From Zymoseptoria tritici IPO323 (Eukaryota; Ascomycota; Dothideomycetes; Mycosphaerellales; Mycosphaerellaceae): a stretch of 64,000 bases of DNA. Under the pieces are notes generated by a model that saw nothing but the letters and a program-made list of their open reading frames with translations, was not told the origin of the DNA and did not search any database. The number at the start of each line of letters is the position of its first letter. The first letter of the stretch is position 1. The translations under genes were made by a program, and so were the position numbers. The stretch is taken from assembly GCF_000219625.1 (NCBI RefSeq), contig NC_018217.1, forward strand, positions 1,798,001 to 1,862,000. The letters run 5' to 3'. Shown here in pieces: positions 9,004-19,661 of this stretch.

Positions 9004-11262
9004 TCAATCAGCCCCGAGCCTATCCGCTGCCGCGTCAAAGCCCTTTTCTTTCAATCGCCCGCCGCCGCCACTCCCCGTCGTTAATCCCTCCAGTCCAGGC
9101 GTGACCCTCTCGACCCCTGTGGCTCCTCCGAACAGCATGAAGAAAAGCAGCATATGCAGTCCAACGCAGTACATCGCGAACAAGTTCCGCCTGTATCTCG
9201 TCGCGAGCACCAGTCTCGTGATGTGAAACACTCCTTTCTCTAGCACGTTCAGCCTCTTCATCGCCCTTGCAGTTTCTCGACTACGGAAAGCCGCAAAGGG
9301 AGAGAGGTTCGACTCGTAAGCGGAGCGATATCGGTCTATACCCGATACATTGTCGACACCCGGTGATGTGGGGTCGGCAAACTCGGGGTTGTAAGCTGCG
9401 CCAGCCGACGACGGACCGCGAGCATAGCTAGAAACATAGCGAGTCTTCTCGTAGAGGTTCAGGTTGTCTTTCTGTAAAGAAGCAACCTCCGAGCGGAGAG
9501 AGGTGACAGTCCGATACTGGTCCTGTAATTCGGCTTCGAGTTCGGAGATTTTCTTCTTGAAACGGTCACGTTGTGCAGTGACCATGGGGAGAATCCCAGC
9601 GCCAGGTCCATTGCTGGACGGGTCCGGGAAGCGTGCAGAGTTGGAACCGCCGCCGCTGCCAGCGCCTTCAAACCCGCCGATGATGGAAGATGTTGGAGAT
9701 GTGCCCGCTCCCGGTCCACCTCGACGACTGCCATAGTTGGATTTGGGATAGCGAGATGTCCATGTGCCGGCGACAGACATGGTTTCGAAAGCGTTCGATG
9801 CTTCTTGTTGCGTCTTCTGTAGGTCATTTTCTAGGGTTGCGTTGAGGATTCGCGCCCTATCTAGGTCCATGTTGGTGGAGGAAAGATCTTCTTGCAACTG
9901 TTCGAAACGACGTTGGAGGTCCTGGTGCGAGACTCGAAGTTCTGTGAGCTCGTTGCTGATCTTTTTGTTCCGCGCTACGAGGAGTTGTTCAAGGGATTCT
10001 TCTTTTGATTTGGCGGCCGTTCCATTGAGAGAGCCTGTTGTGGTAGTACTGTCATCTTCAACATCATCAATGCTGGAAAACTCGATGGCGCGAAGCATCT
10101 CAAGTTCGCGCTTGACCTCGTCGTAGTCGCTCCATTTTTGAACTTTCGACTCGAGGGCGTCTCGGCTGGCCTTCAAAGATGTGATCTCTCTTTCGACACT
10201 ACGAAGTTTGGTCTCCAGCTTCGTCTTGTCTGCATCTCGGTCGAATCGTGCAGAGTCCAGACGTCGCAGGAGTGAAGAGTTCTCCGATCGCAGCCGCAAG
10301 AACGCCGGATCGTCTTCAACGGCAGTGCTTCGCGCTGTATTCGATTGACTTGCGGACTGAGCCAGCTCCAATCGCAATTGTTCGTTTCGAGCCTCCATGT
10401 CCGCCAATCTCGTGTTCGCCCGCTCTAATTCGGATGAAACGATTTCCAGCTCAGCCGCAGTTGCTTGATTTCGTCCAAGATCTTGCGCATTCTCTCCGGA
10501 TTTCTCCAATCGCTGTGAGACTTCGTAGCTTGCCTTCAGCTCTCTCAGCAATCGTTCTTGATTTTCCACCTTCTCCTCCAAGTTCTGCTCCTTCGCTGTC
10601 CAGTTGTCCTCTTTCTCCTTCAGAACTGCGGACCAAGATTCCTCCACCTCTTTGATGCGACTGTCCTGTGATCCCTCAAATGACTGCCTCTTGGTGATCT
10701 CATTCTCCAACTGCTTTTCTGTCTCTCCAAGCTGGGTATTCAGCGTTGTAGCCTGCTTCTGTAATCGCTCATTCTCCGACTCCAGTTTCGGAACAACCTC
10801 GTCCGCTGTGATCAACGAATCGATCGATGCCTCCAGCAGAGGATACGGATCCGGAGCTTCTGACAGTGGAGAGTACGCCTGCATAAACGCGGACGATACC
10901 GTCTTGTTGTGTGTCGTCAAGACATCAATGTATCCCTGATACGCTTTGAGGAGATCTTTCATCTCTGCCAGCTTTGCTGTATCGTCCAGCTTTCGGAAGT
11001 CCTTCGTCTTTTGCGCGAGGTCCTTCCTCTTGACCAACGACTCCTTCTGCTGATTTACCATTTCCTCGGCGGTCGTATCGAGGTTGGAGACCAGCTTCGT
11101 GAGATCTAGAGACCGCCATGCTGCGACGGCTTGTTGGAATTTGTTGCCGGTCGTTTCACTCGTGTCAATGGTAGCATTGCTCTCTGGCTCCTGCGTCTCG
11201 ATCGGAGGAGCATCATTTCCCTCAATCGCACCGGCCTTGCTCTGATCGTCGGTATCGGCCAT
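9004..11262 (-). CDS. COY1: Golgi CASP-family coiled-coil membrane protein (COY1 homologue)
   Basis: A single exon encodes 752 residues. Nearly the whole protein is predicted coiled coil with heptad-like runs (for example LETKLRSVEREITSLKASR), and the C-terminal about 170 residues match the CASP C-terminal domain (MVTAQRDRFKKKISELEAE, LYEKTRYVSSY, RLVLATRYRRNLF). A single transmembrane segment near residues 690-712 (YCVGLHMLLFFMLFGG) lies close to the C-terminus, as in tail-anchored golgins. Yeast Coy1 and animal CASP act in tethering and retrograde traffic at the Golgi. The N-terminal WRSLDLTKLVSNLDT block is also conserved in CASP/CUX proteins. It sits head-to-head with the VPS3 gene, another membrane-traffic factor. 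Confidence 0.93.
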   Translation of the reverse strand: MADTDDQSKAGAIEGNDAPPIETQEPESNATIDTSETTGNKFQQAVAAWRSLDLTKLVSNLDTTAEEMVNQQKESLVKRKDLAQKTKDFRKLDDTAKLAEMKDLLKAYQGYIDVLTTHNKTVSSAFMQAYSPLSEAPDPYPLLEASIDSLITADEVVPKLESENERLQKQATTLNTQLGETEKQLENEITKRQSFEGSQDSRIKEVEESWSAVLKEKEDNWTAKEQNLEEKVENQERLLRELKASYEVSQRLEKSGENAQDLGRNQATAAELEIVSSELERANTRLADMEARNEQLRLELAQSASQSNTARSTAVEDDPAFLRLRSENSSLLRRLDSARFDRDADKTKLETKLRSVEREITSLKASRDALESKVQKWSDYDEVKRELEMLRAIEFSSIDDVEDDSTTTTGSLNGTAAKSKEESLEQLLVARNKKISNELTELRVSHQDLQRRFEQLQEDLSSTNMDLDRARILNATLENDLQKTQQEASNAFETMSVAGTWTSRYPKSNYGSRRGGPGAGTSPTSSIIGGFEGAGSGGGSNSARFPDPSSNGPGAGILPMVTAQRDRFKKKISELEAELQDQYRTVTSLRSEVASLQKDNLNLYEKTRYVSSYARGPSSAGAAYNPEFADPTSPGVDNVSGIDRYRSAYESNLSPFAAFRSRETARAMKRLNVLEKGVFHITRLVLATRYRRNLFAMYCVGLHMLLFFMLFGGATGVERVTPGLEGLTTGSGGGGRLKEKGFDAAADRLGAD

Positions 11263-11654
11263 GGCTCGTTGCGCATGTGGAGGTTCTTCGTTTAGAAAAA
11301 CGATGCCTTCGGAAGACGGACAAGATGCTTTTCAATTCCTCGATTCCTCAGTCCATCTATACTATAATTCATGAACTTCAAGTCTCGTTATCATGTCCAG
11401 GCCGTTCGTGTTGGATCGTTGTCGTCCACGTTGCGGCGAAGCACGAAGGTGACAGCTGGGAGACGGAACGCGAGACAAGCTTTCCCCGAACCTTGTCAGC
11501 TCACTCCCGAGGGCGACGATCATTGAAGGTTCACCCGCATTGTATGTGCATCGACACGCTTTCGCAAGCATCCACTCCGGGCCTGGACGCGAATGGCGAG
11601 ACGAGAAAGCCATGAACTTGATCGCGCAATGACCTCGAGCTTCACCATACCGGC
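11263..11654. promoter_or_regulatory. Shared divergent promoter of COY1 and VPS3
   Basis: The 392 bp between the two start codons must hold both promoters. No specific factor site was identified. Confidence 0.5.
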
Positions 11655-14600
11655 ATGGAATCCACGGACGAGAGCACCCCCGAATCGTCCAGCATCGTGA
11701 CGAATACAACAACTTCGACCACCACCGACGGTACTCCTGGCAATTACACACTTCGCGAACTAATCTGCGACGTACCGCTGTCCACAGACGAGCAAGGCGT
11801 CAAATCGCACATCACATGCGTTGATGCCTGGAATGGCAATCTATACATTGGAACTTCCTCCGGCCAGATCCTACACTATGTTTCCATCCCGCCAGATCCA
11901 TCTGACGACAGCAGCCTGCCGAGCTATATATTTGCGACGAATATCGAGCCGGCATACAAGCAACAACAGGAGGGAGCAGACCAAGGGGTGAAGCAGATAC
12001 TCATACTGCCCAACGCAGGCAAAGCATGCATTGTATGCAATAGTACGCTCACATTCTACACGCTCCCAGAGTTGAGTCCTGCTTACGACGGCCGGATTCA
12101 ACAAGCTGGATGCCTGTGGGTGGGAGGATTGGACTTGAACGAAGAGGCGGAGGAAGGCTCACAGAATGGAACAGTTGTGGTCATCTGTTTACGGCAGAGA
12201 CTAAGGTTGATCCGCATCGGAGATGAGGCTTCGCCGAGAAAGATTCGGGATATCGAGCTGGGAGGGGTATCTGCGCTGCAGAGACGGAGCGATCTGGCAT
12301 GCGTGGCGGATGGGACAGTGTATTCGTTACTGGACGTGGTCAATCAGCGCAAGAATGAGCTATTCACCATTTCATCACTGAGTGAACCGGTGCCACTACC
12401 TCCCGAACTACCGCCAGGACGACCGCCTGCCAACCACCGGTCTTCAAGGAGCGTCTCTTCTCAGTCTCCCGCGCGACCAGGTCGAGGGCATCAAAGAAAT
12501 GTCAGCCTGGGCAACCAGCTCCTTGATAGTCAAGTCCAGCAGAATTCTCAACAACGCGCGGGCAGTCCATCTGCTTGGCCTGTACGGGGATCGTCCAGAT
12601 TGGCATCGCCTGCTGCGATCTCTAGCCGAGAAAGCAGTCCAGCGAAGTCTGAGGAGCCTATCGCGAGGCCGTCAATGGACTCACAACCGCCAAGTGAAGC
12701 TGTAGCTCCACCTGCTCTTCTCCCAAATATTTTATCTCCAACCTCGAACGAATTTCTACTTACAACGGGCACCAGGGAGAATGAGCCGGGTGTCGGCATG
12801 TTTGTCAATCTGGAAGGCGATGTTGTTCGCGGCACGATCGAGTTCACAAGCTATCCTCATTCTGTTGTTCTTGATCGTCCGAGTCAGCAATCACCGCAAT
12901 CCGCGATGGGTGATCCATCGGATCCTGGATACGTTCTCGCTGTGGTTCGGAGGCAGGTGAATACGTCAGTTGAAAGGTGTATCGAGATTCAGCAATGGAA
13001 CGCCGATCCTGGCGAGGCACAGCGTACAAAGGAGTGGCTCGTGCTGGACACAATAACAGAAGATTCGCAGAGTGATGGGTCAACGAGATCTGCTGGACTT
13101 CGAAACGCCTCTACCTCCGCAGAATTGGCCGCTGAAGGAGTTACCGGTACCCTTCGTCTGCGCCGGCTGAAACTCGGAAACCGAAAAGCAGATGAATCCG
13201 AGTCGAACCGAAATAAAGAGGAAGATGGACTAGCCGGCCGCTTTGCACAGACGCAGGCAAATGTGCTTCTATTCGCCGACGATAAGGTCTCCTGGATCGT
13301 CCGTACGCCACTTATCGCACAGCTGAATGGTCTTCTCGGCCAAGCAATGCAGCAAGTCGACAAAAAGCTCACGATCGATGTATCTGTTGTCCAACGTGTG
13401 TTCAACAGCATGCGTGGTCAGGAACCTAGGGATGAGTTGGAGTTTCTCACATTGACATACGCACGACAAAAGTCTGCGTTGCTACTATTTGGAAACCTGG
13501 TTCTCCAGACAGCACAAGGCGTCACTGCGTACGAGCACGACAAGCGACGAGCGGAGGACGCTCTTACATCGAGCGATCTTGATCCGAGGATTGTTCTGAC
13601 CTTGGTCACACCTTTCGACGAGGAGATAGCAGAGGGCACAGAGGGCATCTGGATGCCGCAAGGCTTACGTGATACCATTGAAATCCTCCGTGATAGCTTT
13701 GATGCCAGCAACATCGTGCGCGAGTCAACGGGACCGTACGTTAACAATCTGCTGAATGTCGTCAAGCCATATCTGATGCTATGGCGCAAGAAGAAAGGTT
13801 TCGGGAGCGTGGCGGATGAGGTACACGTCTTCAAAACCGTCGATGCTGCTCTGTTGCATCTCCTCCTGGTCCTCGATCAGAACAGTCCCCGTGGACCCGC
13901 CATTGCAGGGTCAGTGCGCGCCGAGCTGAATGATGTGGTCGACAAAGGCGTCGACTGTTTTGATCGCGCAGTGGAGCTCTTCGAACAGTTCCATCGGCTT
14001 TACGTTCTGAGTCGCCTGTACCAAAGCCGCAAGATGGTATCACATGTCTTAGCCACCTGGAAGCGCATCATCGAAGGCGAACAAGACGCGGGCGGCGAGC
14101 TGGTTGAGGGAGAACAGCACCTCCGTCGATATCTTACCAAGATAAGGGACCCAGCTCTTGTGCAAGAGTACGGAGCCTGGCTCGCGAATCGAAACCCGAA
14201 AGTAGGCGTCCAAATCTTCGCAGACGAAACCAGCCGGGTGAAATTCCAGCCTACCGAAGCTGTCGCCATTCTCAAAGAGAAAGCTCCCGGCGCAGTGAAA
14301 GACTATCTCGAGCATCTCGTCTTTGGCAAGAATCACATCCAGTATGTCAACGACCTCATCGCATTCTACCTCGACACAGTCCTCGCCGAACTCGAATCCT
14401 CCGCCACTTCTCGCAACATACTCCTCGACTCTTACTCTACCTATCGCGCCCTCCAACCACCAAAACCGACCTACCGCCAGTTCATCACCGATAACTCCCT
14501 CGCCGACGAGTGGTGGCACAACCGTCTTCGACTTCTTCAACTCCTCGATGGCTCACACGGTGCCGCCACCGCTTACGACCTTCCCTCACTCACTGCACGT

Positions 14601-15179
14601 CTTGCTCCTTACAAAAACCTTCTCGTCCCAGAGTCCATCATTCTACACGCGCGAGAAGCAGATCACGATCCAGCCCTGCGTCTATTGGTACATGGCCTCG
14701 CTGACTATGACACTGCAATCCGCTACTGTTTGCTCGCCGGCTCTACCATCTTCCATCCATCTTCGTCCCATTCCTCATCGTCGGCGCCTCTGCCGACCAA
14801 AGAGGAACAGTCTCACCTCTTCCATCTACTTCTCGAAGAGTTCTTCAAGATTCCGGACTTGGGCGATCGTATCGCCCGCTCTGCTGAACTGCTCGATCGA
14901 TTCGGTGCGTGGTTTGACGTTGAGATGGTGTTGGATAAGCTACCGGATGATTGGGCCGTAGATCTCGTGGAAGGCTTCTTGGTCGCGGCTTTGAGGGGAC
15001 TGGTGACAGAGAGGAATGAGTCTGCAGTGGAGAGGGCGTTGTGGAGTGCGAGACATCTGAGAGTCAGCGCTGAAGGAGTGGATAAGAGAGATGAACATGG
15101 TGGGTTTGTGTTGATTGAGAAGACAGGACATGACGATGCGGGCGATGCTGGCGATAGAACCATCGATGTGGAGACCTGA
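11655..15179 (+). CDS. VPS3: CORVET tethering subunit Vps3 / TGFBRAP1 family
   Basis: One exon encodes 1174 residues. The N-terminal about 430 residues form a citron-homology-like beta-propeller (ITCVDAWNGNLYIGTSSGQILHY, VVVICLRQRLRLIRI), interrupted by a long Ser/Pro-rich disordered insert around residues 245-360. The C-terminal half is helical-repeat sequence with Vps39-type segments (DAALLHLLLVLDQ, FHRLYVLSRLYQSRKMV, YLEHLVFGKNHIQYVNDLIAFYLD). Vps3 is the CORVET-specific subunit that binds Vps21/Rab5 on endosomes and promotes early endosome fusion. The length is close to other filamentous-fungal Vps3 proteins and somewhat longer than yeast Vps3. It is divergent from the Golgi COY1 gene. 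Confidence 0.88.
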   Translation: MESTDESTPESSSIVTNTTTSTTTDGTPGNYTLRELICDVPLSTDEQGVKSHITCVDAWNGNLYIGTSSGQILHYVSIPPDPSDDSSLPSYIFATNIEPAYKQQQEGADQGVKQILILPNAGKACIVCNSTLTFYTLPELSPAYDGRIQQAGCLWVGGLDLNEEAEEGSQNGTVVVICLRQRLRLIRIGDEASPRKIRDIELGGVSALQRRSDLACVADGTVYSLLDVVNQRKNELFTISSLSEPVPLPPELPPGRPPANHRSSRSVSSQSPARPGRGHQRNVSLGNQLLDSQVQQNSQQRAGSPSAWPVRGSSRLASPAAISSRESSPAKSEEPIARPSMDSQPPSEAVAPPALLPNILSPTSNEFLLTTGTRENEPGVGMFVNLEGDVVRGTIEFTSYPHSVVLDRPSQQSPQSAMGDPSDPGYVLAVVRRQVNTSVERCIEIQQWNADPGEAQRTKEWLVLDTITEDSQSDGSTRSAGLRNASTSAELAAEGVTGTLRLRRLKLGNRKADESESNRNKEEDGLAGRFAQTQANVLLFADDKVSWIVRTPLIAQLNGLLGQAMQQVDKKLTIDVSVVQRVFNSMRGQEPRDELEFLTLTYARQKSALLLFGNLVLQTAQGVTAYEHDKRRAEDALTSSDLDPRIVLTLVTPFDEEIAEGTEGIWMPQGLRDTIEILRDSFDASNIVRESTGPYVNNLLNVVKPYLMLWRKKKGFGSVADEVHVFKTVDAALLHLLLVLDQNSPRGPAIAGSVRAELNDVVDKGVDCFDRAVELFEQFHRLYVLSRLYQSRKMVSHVLATWKRIIEGEQDAGGELVEGEQHLRRYLTKIRDPALVQEYGAWLANRNPKVGVQIFADETSRVKFQPTEAVAILKEKAPGAVKDYLEHLVFGKNHIQYVNDLIAFYLDTVLAELESSATSRNILLDSYSTYRALQPPKPTYRQFITDNSLADEWWHNRLRLLQLLDGSHGAATAYDLPSLTARLAPYKNLLVPESIILHAREADHDPALRLLVHGLADYDTAIRYCLLAGSTIFHPSSSHSSSSAPLPTKEEQSHLFHLLLEEFFKIPDLGDRIARSAELLDRFGAWFDVEMVLDKLPDDWAVDLVEGFLVAALRGLVTERNESAVERALWSARHLRVSAEGVDKRDEHGGFVLIEKTGHDDAGDAGDRTIDVET

Positions 15180-15594
15180 CGATTTGATGACCTTCTGGAT
15201 TGGTTGTAGATACCACTTGGAGGTGAGTTTAAAATGCGACGCCAGTTGTCGTTCTCCATACTAAGGTATTGCTCATATTTCACTTTTCTTTGCGTGTCGT
15301 TGGTACACAGCTCGTCGACACTGGCTCCGCCGATTCGCCGACAGACTTCCCCGACCTTGACCAGGATCTTTCTCCGAGTCACAGATCACCGACCAGGATT
15401 ATCAACACATCCCCGACAAATTATCCTGTCGCACGCTGCATTGAGTGGATATTGTGACAGGTCAGCCATCGGCAATACCGCACATTGTGCATTTCGCGTG
15501 TCGAACAAGGTGCGAGAGGTAGGTCAACCGAGTAGGCTCTCTTGGTTCCAATGCACGCACATATGCAAATTGATGCTGCGTGTCGAGCGCACTG
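15180..15594. other. Intergenic stretch between VPS3 and the disordered-protein gene
   Basis: It presumably contains the promoter of the downstream plus-strand gene. No other feature seen. Confidence 0.5.
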
Positions 15595-18438
15595 ATGGCC
15601 TCGCCCACGAACGACAAGGAACGGTCCGACATATCATCACAATTCCACTCTGCAGTTCTGCGCCGTTGGCCGGAGCAGGTCTTGTCCAAGAGGACGATCT
15701 CGACTCCCGAACGAGCAGAGATCGCTTTGCAGCTGCAGAGAATGGTACGGACAACGAGCCGATCGAGGAGGGCGGAATTCGATGCTCGACAGGCAGCGTG
15801 GGCGAAACAAGCAGAGAGGGAGTCACGGCAGGCCGCACTGGCAAAAGTTGAAGCGGAGCAGGCACGCGAGGTGCAGCAGGCGGCGGAGAATTTGTTGCAC
15901 TTCGCGCAGGGAGAAGAGGATGCAAGCGTAGAGGATGGAAAGGCGGAAGATGTTGCTGGACAGCGGAGGGCAGAGCCGGATGCCACTTGGACTACTTTAT
16001 CGACAAGTAAAGCGAACGCGAGAGGCTCGAAGGCAGGCAGGTTTGGGCCGACAGGCAAAGGAGAACGAGTCTCGAAGAAGGCAGCGAGAAAGAGCTTGGT
16101 TGTGGTGCTACAGCTGTCCAATCGGCCAGCGGAGGCTTCGCAGGAAGAGTACATGTCGAGTGTCGTTGAAGAGCGCGAGAAAGGAGGACATGATTCTGCC
16201 GTCGAGCTTGGGGAAGATCGTTCTGCTGTAATGACTGCGGCATTGACGAGATTGACGAGCTTGACGACCAGACCATCACCACAGCGAGCGGAGCAGCTCG
16301 ATTCTTTCGGGCTGAGTCGACTTGCTTGCCCGGCGACAATTCCGGCTACCAGCATGCTATCGGGACCGATGAGATCTGCCACTGTTTCGACATCGATCGA
16401 GCAGAAGAGCAGCGGACCATTACCCGGGCACTTCTCGCATCGAGGAGGTAGCGCTGCAGCTACAGACTATCTCCGGAGAGAAGAGTCCGAGCCAAGCTGT
16501 AGCAGCACCAGCACTCCCATGTCTCCCTATCCCCGAACCTCACTCTCGGAGCCTTCCGCGAGGGAGAGCATCAGCAGCGTGAACTCCTGTACGAATTCTC
16601 CACAACCGGGATCGAAGGACATCGCTGCATCAGGAAACAATCCTCACCTCGCCTTCACCAATACACGAAACTCCAAGGACTTCTGGAACGTTGTCATGGC
16701 AAAAGAAGAACCCGCGGCTGCCGTCTTGGAGGATGTGAAGCCACCTGTCGGCTTGTCAGTGCGCGAGGATACGCCACCTGTAACGCAGTCGTACAGAATG
16801 CCCAATGCTGCCATCTATAAGGCACTGTCGGCGCTCCCGTACGCTGGTGACGACCAAATGAAAGCACAGCCGGGGCTTGTTGGACAACACATGGATGCTG
16901 ACATCTTCGTGGCGAACGACGAGCGCACGGTCATGGACGACACGGCTACGGCGCCTGCATATACCCAGGTTCGAAATGATCGTCCCATCCCGAGGCAGCA
17001 AGACGCATCAGATGAGGACCAAAGTATCCGATACGACAGTTTGTTCCAGAATGCAGTAGCTCCAGAGGAGAGCAATCGAGAGCCACCGGTATCTCTCATG
17101 GACACCACGTCAGACCAAGCTCCCGAAGGGCATCTTCTGCCCAGCGGAAGGGAGAAGATTCCGGAACCGCCGCACGATCAGGAGCATGATCCATCAGACA
17201 TTGACGAAGACCCGTACTCGATGGACATCGATACTGATCCTCCAAACTATAGTACGCAGGCTCCTGACAGCCATTACGGACACCAGCGGCGCCATATGTC
17301 ATGGGAGGAACCAGACTATTTTCTTCGTTATCAAGAACCAGCTCGGCTAGTCCGCACATTCAGGCGCAGCGACGTCTCGACACCGCGAATGAGCCCGCGC
17401 CTGAATGGACTTCAGCCTGACAAGCGACAGCCAGACCATGTGTCGCATCTCGACGAGGATCTCGGCAGGGAGCTTCGGGACGAAGGAGATGGAATTGATG
17501 TCGACTCGACCGAAATGCACGATGCGGAGGAGCGATTCAATGAAGATTTGCCATCGGCTGTCGCCAGGTCAATCGAGTGCCAAGATCGAGACGCAGATGT
17601 TTTGGCCCCTCCAGATGAAGCTGAGCCCACTGCCGATAAGCAGGTGCTCCGCGAAGCACCAAGTCAACTGGAAGGACAACTCTCGGAAGCGCGGACGACG
17701 GACGAAGCGAACGGATCGGACACCGCTGTACCTCCAGCGAGTCTTGAACTTGAGTCGGAAAGCGGAAGAACAATCGAAACTGGCAAGGTCTGCGGGCTCG
17801 AGTGTCGACTTCCTGTCAAAGTTCAGGAGAGGCATCAACAAGTTGAAGAAGAGAAGATTGTCGACCCGTATATTGAGCCTGACTCTGCGCCTGAAGCTCT
17901 CTCCGCGCTTGAAGTCGACCTGGAGCAAGAAGTCGAGAAGGCACCGGAAGCACGGTCAGAAGACGTGTCGGACGCGAAGAATTCATCCGATGTTCCTGCT
18001 CTGACGCCAGTTCCCGAGTCATCTGACGATGATTCAGAGGGGGAAGCAGACGAAGGATCAAATGGTCCCATGCTCCTCGACCAGCTCTCTGACCGTCCAC
18101 AGAATGAGCAGCCCACATGCTCGTCGCATGACGAGCAAGAGAGCCAACCGCTGCGTGAGACATTCGAGCATTCGAGCCCTCAATTACCGCCATCGCACAT
18201 CCAGGAATGTCAGCTTCCGTCAGAAACGGTCTCGAAACCCAGCACATCCGCATCTCGACCTCCATGTCAACTCTCACAAGCTCTGCTGCGACAAGCGAGG
18301 AAGAAGGAAGGTAAGAAGGCGAGACTGCTAGCACGCCAGACGAAGGGGATGAACGGCGGGGCAGTGCAATCTGGCAGAGTGTCTAAGCAGAAGCGACCAA
18401 CGGCAGGAGGTAAGAAGGGCAAGAAGGGCGTGAGGTGA
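15595..18438 (+). CDS. Large disordered protein of unknown function
   Basis: A single-exon frame encodes 947 residues from the first ATG (MASPTNDKERSD). I recognise no family. An N-terminal segment of about 100 residues is helical and charged (RAEFDARQAAWAKQAERESR). The rest is acidic, Ser/Pro/Asp-rich low-complexity sequence, and the C-terminal 45 residues are strongly basic (LLRQARKKEGKKARLLAR, KKGKKG), which fits a nuclear-localisation or nucleic-acid-binding tail. The absence of stops over 2.8 kb and the G/C-rich third positions argue that it is a real gene. A nuclear scaffold or chromatin role is only an inference from composition. Confidence 0.7.
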   Translation: MASPTNDKERSDISSQFHSAVLRRWPEQVLSKRTISTPERAEIALQLQRMVRTTSRSRRAEFDARQAAWAKQAERESRQAALAKVEAEQAREVQQAAENLLHFAQGEEDASVEDGKAEDVAGQRRAEPDATWTTLSTSKANARGSKAGRFGPTGKGERVSKKAARKSLVVVLQLSNRPAEASQEEYMSSVVEEREKGGHDSAVELGEDRSAVMTAALTRLTSLTTRPSPQRAEQLDSFGLSRLACPATIPATSMLSGPMRSATVSTSIEQKSSGPLPGHFSHRGGSAAATDYLRREESEPSCSSTSTPMSPYPRTSLSEPSARESISSVNSCTNSPQPGSKDIAASGNNPHLAFTNTRNSKDFWNVVMAKEEPAAAVLEDVKPPVGLSVREDTPPVTQSYRMPNAAIYKALSALPYAGDDQMKAQPGLVGQHMDADIFVANDERTVMDDTATAPAYTQVRNDRPIPRQQDASDEDQSIRYDSLFQNAVAPEESNREPPVSLMDTTSDQAPEGHLLPSGREKIPEPPHDQEHDPSDIDEDPYSMDIDTDPPNYSTQAPDSHYGHQRRHMSWEEPDYFLRYQEPARLVRTFRRSDVSTPRMSPRLNGLQPDKRQPDHVSHLDEDLGRELRDEGDGIDVDSTEMHDAEERFNEDLPSAVARSIECQDRDADVLAPPDEAEPTADKQVLREAPSQLEGQLSEARTTDEANGSDTAVPPASLELESESGRTIETGKVCGLECRLPVKVQERHQQVEEEKIVDPYIEPDSAPEALSALEVDLEQEVEKAPEARSEDVSDAKNSSDVPALTPVPESSDDDSEGEADEGSNGPMLLDQLSDRPQNEQPTCSSHDEQESQPLRETFEHSSPQLPPSHIQECQLPSETVSKPSTSASRPPCQLSQALLRQARKKEGKKARLLARQTKGMNGGAVQSGRVSKQKRPTAGGKKGKKGVR

Positions 18439-18648
18439 TGATGAATTGACTGGACGAGACAAGGAAAAAGCCGTGTTGCATAGGGCGATTGGAAAGAGAG
18501 GAAGTCGCAAGTCTCATAAGCTGCAAAGCTTATTAAACGTGTAGTTCACATACTTACATTGATCATGATGTGTACAGCACCGTACATTATACTCCACATA
18601 CCTCCGCAGCCGCACCCCTCTCGGCTCTCTGCCATTCCCGCAGCGTCC

Positions 18649-19344
18649 TCAAAAATCACACATCAGACCCGCAGCCACTCTCTCCAATTCACTCCTCTCC
18701 AACCACCCTTCGTCACCTTTATCCACTTCCCCAGCTTCGACCGCTTCCTCCTTCCCCAGCTTTGCCCTCGCCAACGTCTCGCGGATGAAGATCTCCAGAT
18801 ATGTGGACAGCACTCCAGTGGCATGAGTATCGATATGTGTGTTGGGCGACGTGAAGGACGAGTGCAGTAAGCGGAGGAGAAGTGGCTGAGGAAGGGCTGT
18901 GGACGGAGTTGGTGAAGCAGGCGGGAGTGTTGGTGGTGAGGATGAAGGGAGTCGAGTCGTCGTCGTGGGTGGGCGAGATGGAGCTTGTTTCTTCCGGGGC
19001 GGAGGGTTCGTGGGTAGGTCATCGTCTGAGTCGTCCAAGGAGTTCTTCCGTTTTCTGCTGGCCCCTGCCGTGTCTGGCCCGAGATCTTCGATGTCGTCGT
19101 CTTGATCGTCATCGTCGCTGTCGGGAATGTCGAGAGTGATAGGCTTCGTGGCAGGCTTTCTTGCTACTGCTGGCTTGGCTTTGCTAGGCTTTGAAACGCT
19201 GGCAGCGGCGGATGATTCGCCATCTCCGGTACGTGAAGTGTTCGAGGGTCGCAGCGGCTTGAATGGAGGTGCTTTGCGTTTGTTGGCGGGATATACGACG
19301 GTCTCTTTCGGCTCCTTGCGTGGTGCCATCTTCCTAGGAGGCAT
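18649..19344 (-). CDS. MHF2: Centromere protein X / MHF2 histone-fold protein
   Basis: The first good ATG (MPPRKMAPRK) gives 231 residues. The N-terminal two thirds is basic and disordered with acidic runs (DSDDDDQDDDIED, DDSDDDLP) and Pro/Thr-rich sequence. The C-terminal about 75 residues match CENP-X: a helix LLLRLLHSSF, a long helix ATGVLSTYLEIFIRETLARA, and the terminal WLERSELERVAAGLMCDF, which ends in the family's characteristic L-x-x-DF. CENP-X pairs with CENP-S to make the MHF complex, acting at the kinetochore and with the FANCM/Fml1 helicase in fork repair. The long N-terminal extension is common in filamentous fungi. It is head-to-head with a GTPase gene. Confidence 0.82.
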   Translation of the reverse strand: MPPRKMAPRKEPKETVVYPANKRKAPPFKPLRPSNTSRTGDGESSAAASVSKPSKAKPAVARKPATKPITLDIPDSDDDDQDDDIEDLGPDTAGASRKRKNSLDDSDDDLPTNPPPRKKQAPSRPPTTTTRLPSSSPPTLPPASPTPSTALPQPLLLRLLHSSFTSPNTHIDTHATGVLSTYLEIFIRETLARAKLGKEEAVEAGEVDKGDEGWLERSELERVAAGLMCDF

Positions 19345-19661
19345 TGCTGGGAGCGAATGTAGACACAGCAAGAAGGGGTGGTTTCCGAAGATGTTGGAGG
19401 TCAGTGTTGTTCGGCGGAGGTCAGGTACGCGTGTGAGGGAGACGCGACTTTACCAAAGTGCCGATCCAAATGGTGGGGCAAGATTGGAGATGAACCTCGT
19501 CATGATGGTAGCTCATGTCTGTTGGAGTCATGTATGACTAGATGCTCGAGTCTTCTCCTTCATATACCAGACTCGCTTCTTCTTCGCCCTCTTACTTGCA
19601 TCCTCACATCAATCGCCAAGCAATGATATTACGGATACGCAGCAATTGAAGACAACGAATC
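19345..19661. promoter_or_regulatory. Shared divergent promoter of CENP-X and the GTPBP1-type gene
   Basis: 317 bp separate the two ATGs. No defined motif was recognised. Confidence 0.5.

Noticed and set aside
15580..15594. Upstream GTG start for the disordered protein
   Set aside because: Nuclear genes start at ATG; the first in-frame ATG is at 15595.
15462..16382. 306-codon minus-strand ORF
   Set aside because: Antisense to the 947-residue gene, Ser/Ala-rich shadow composition.
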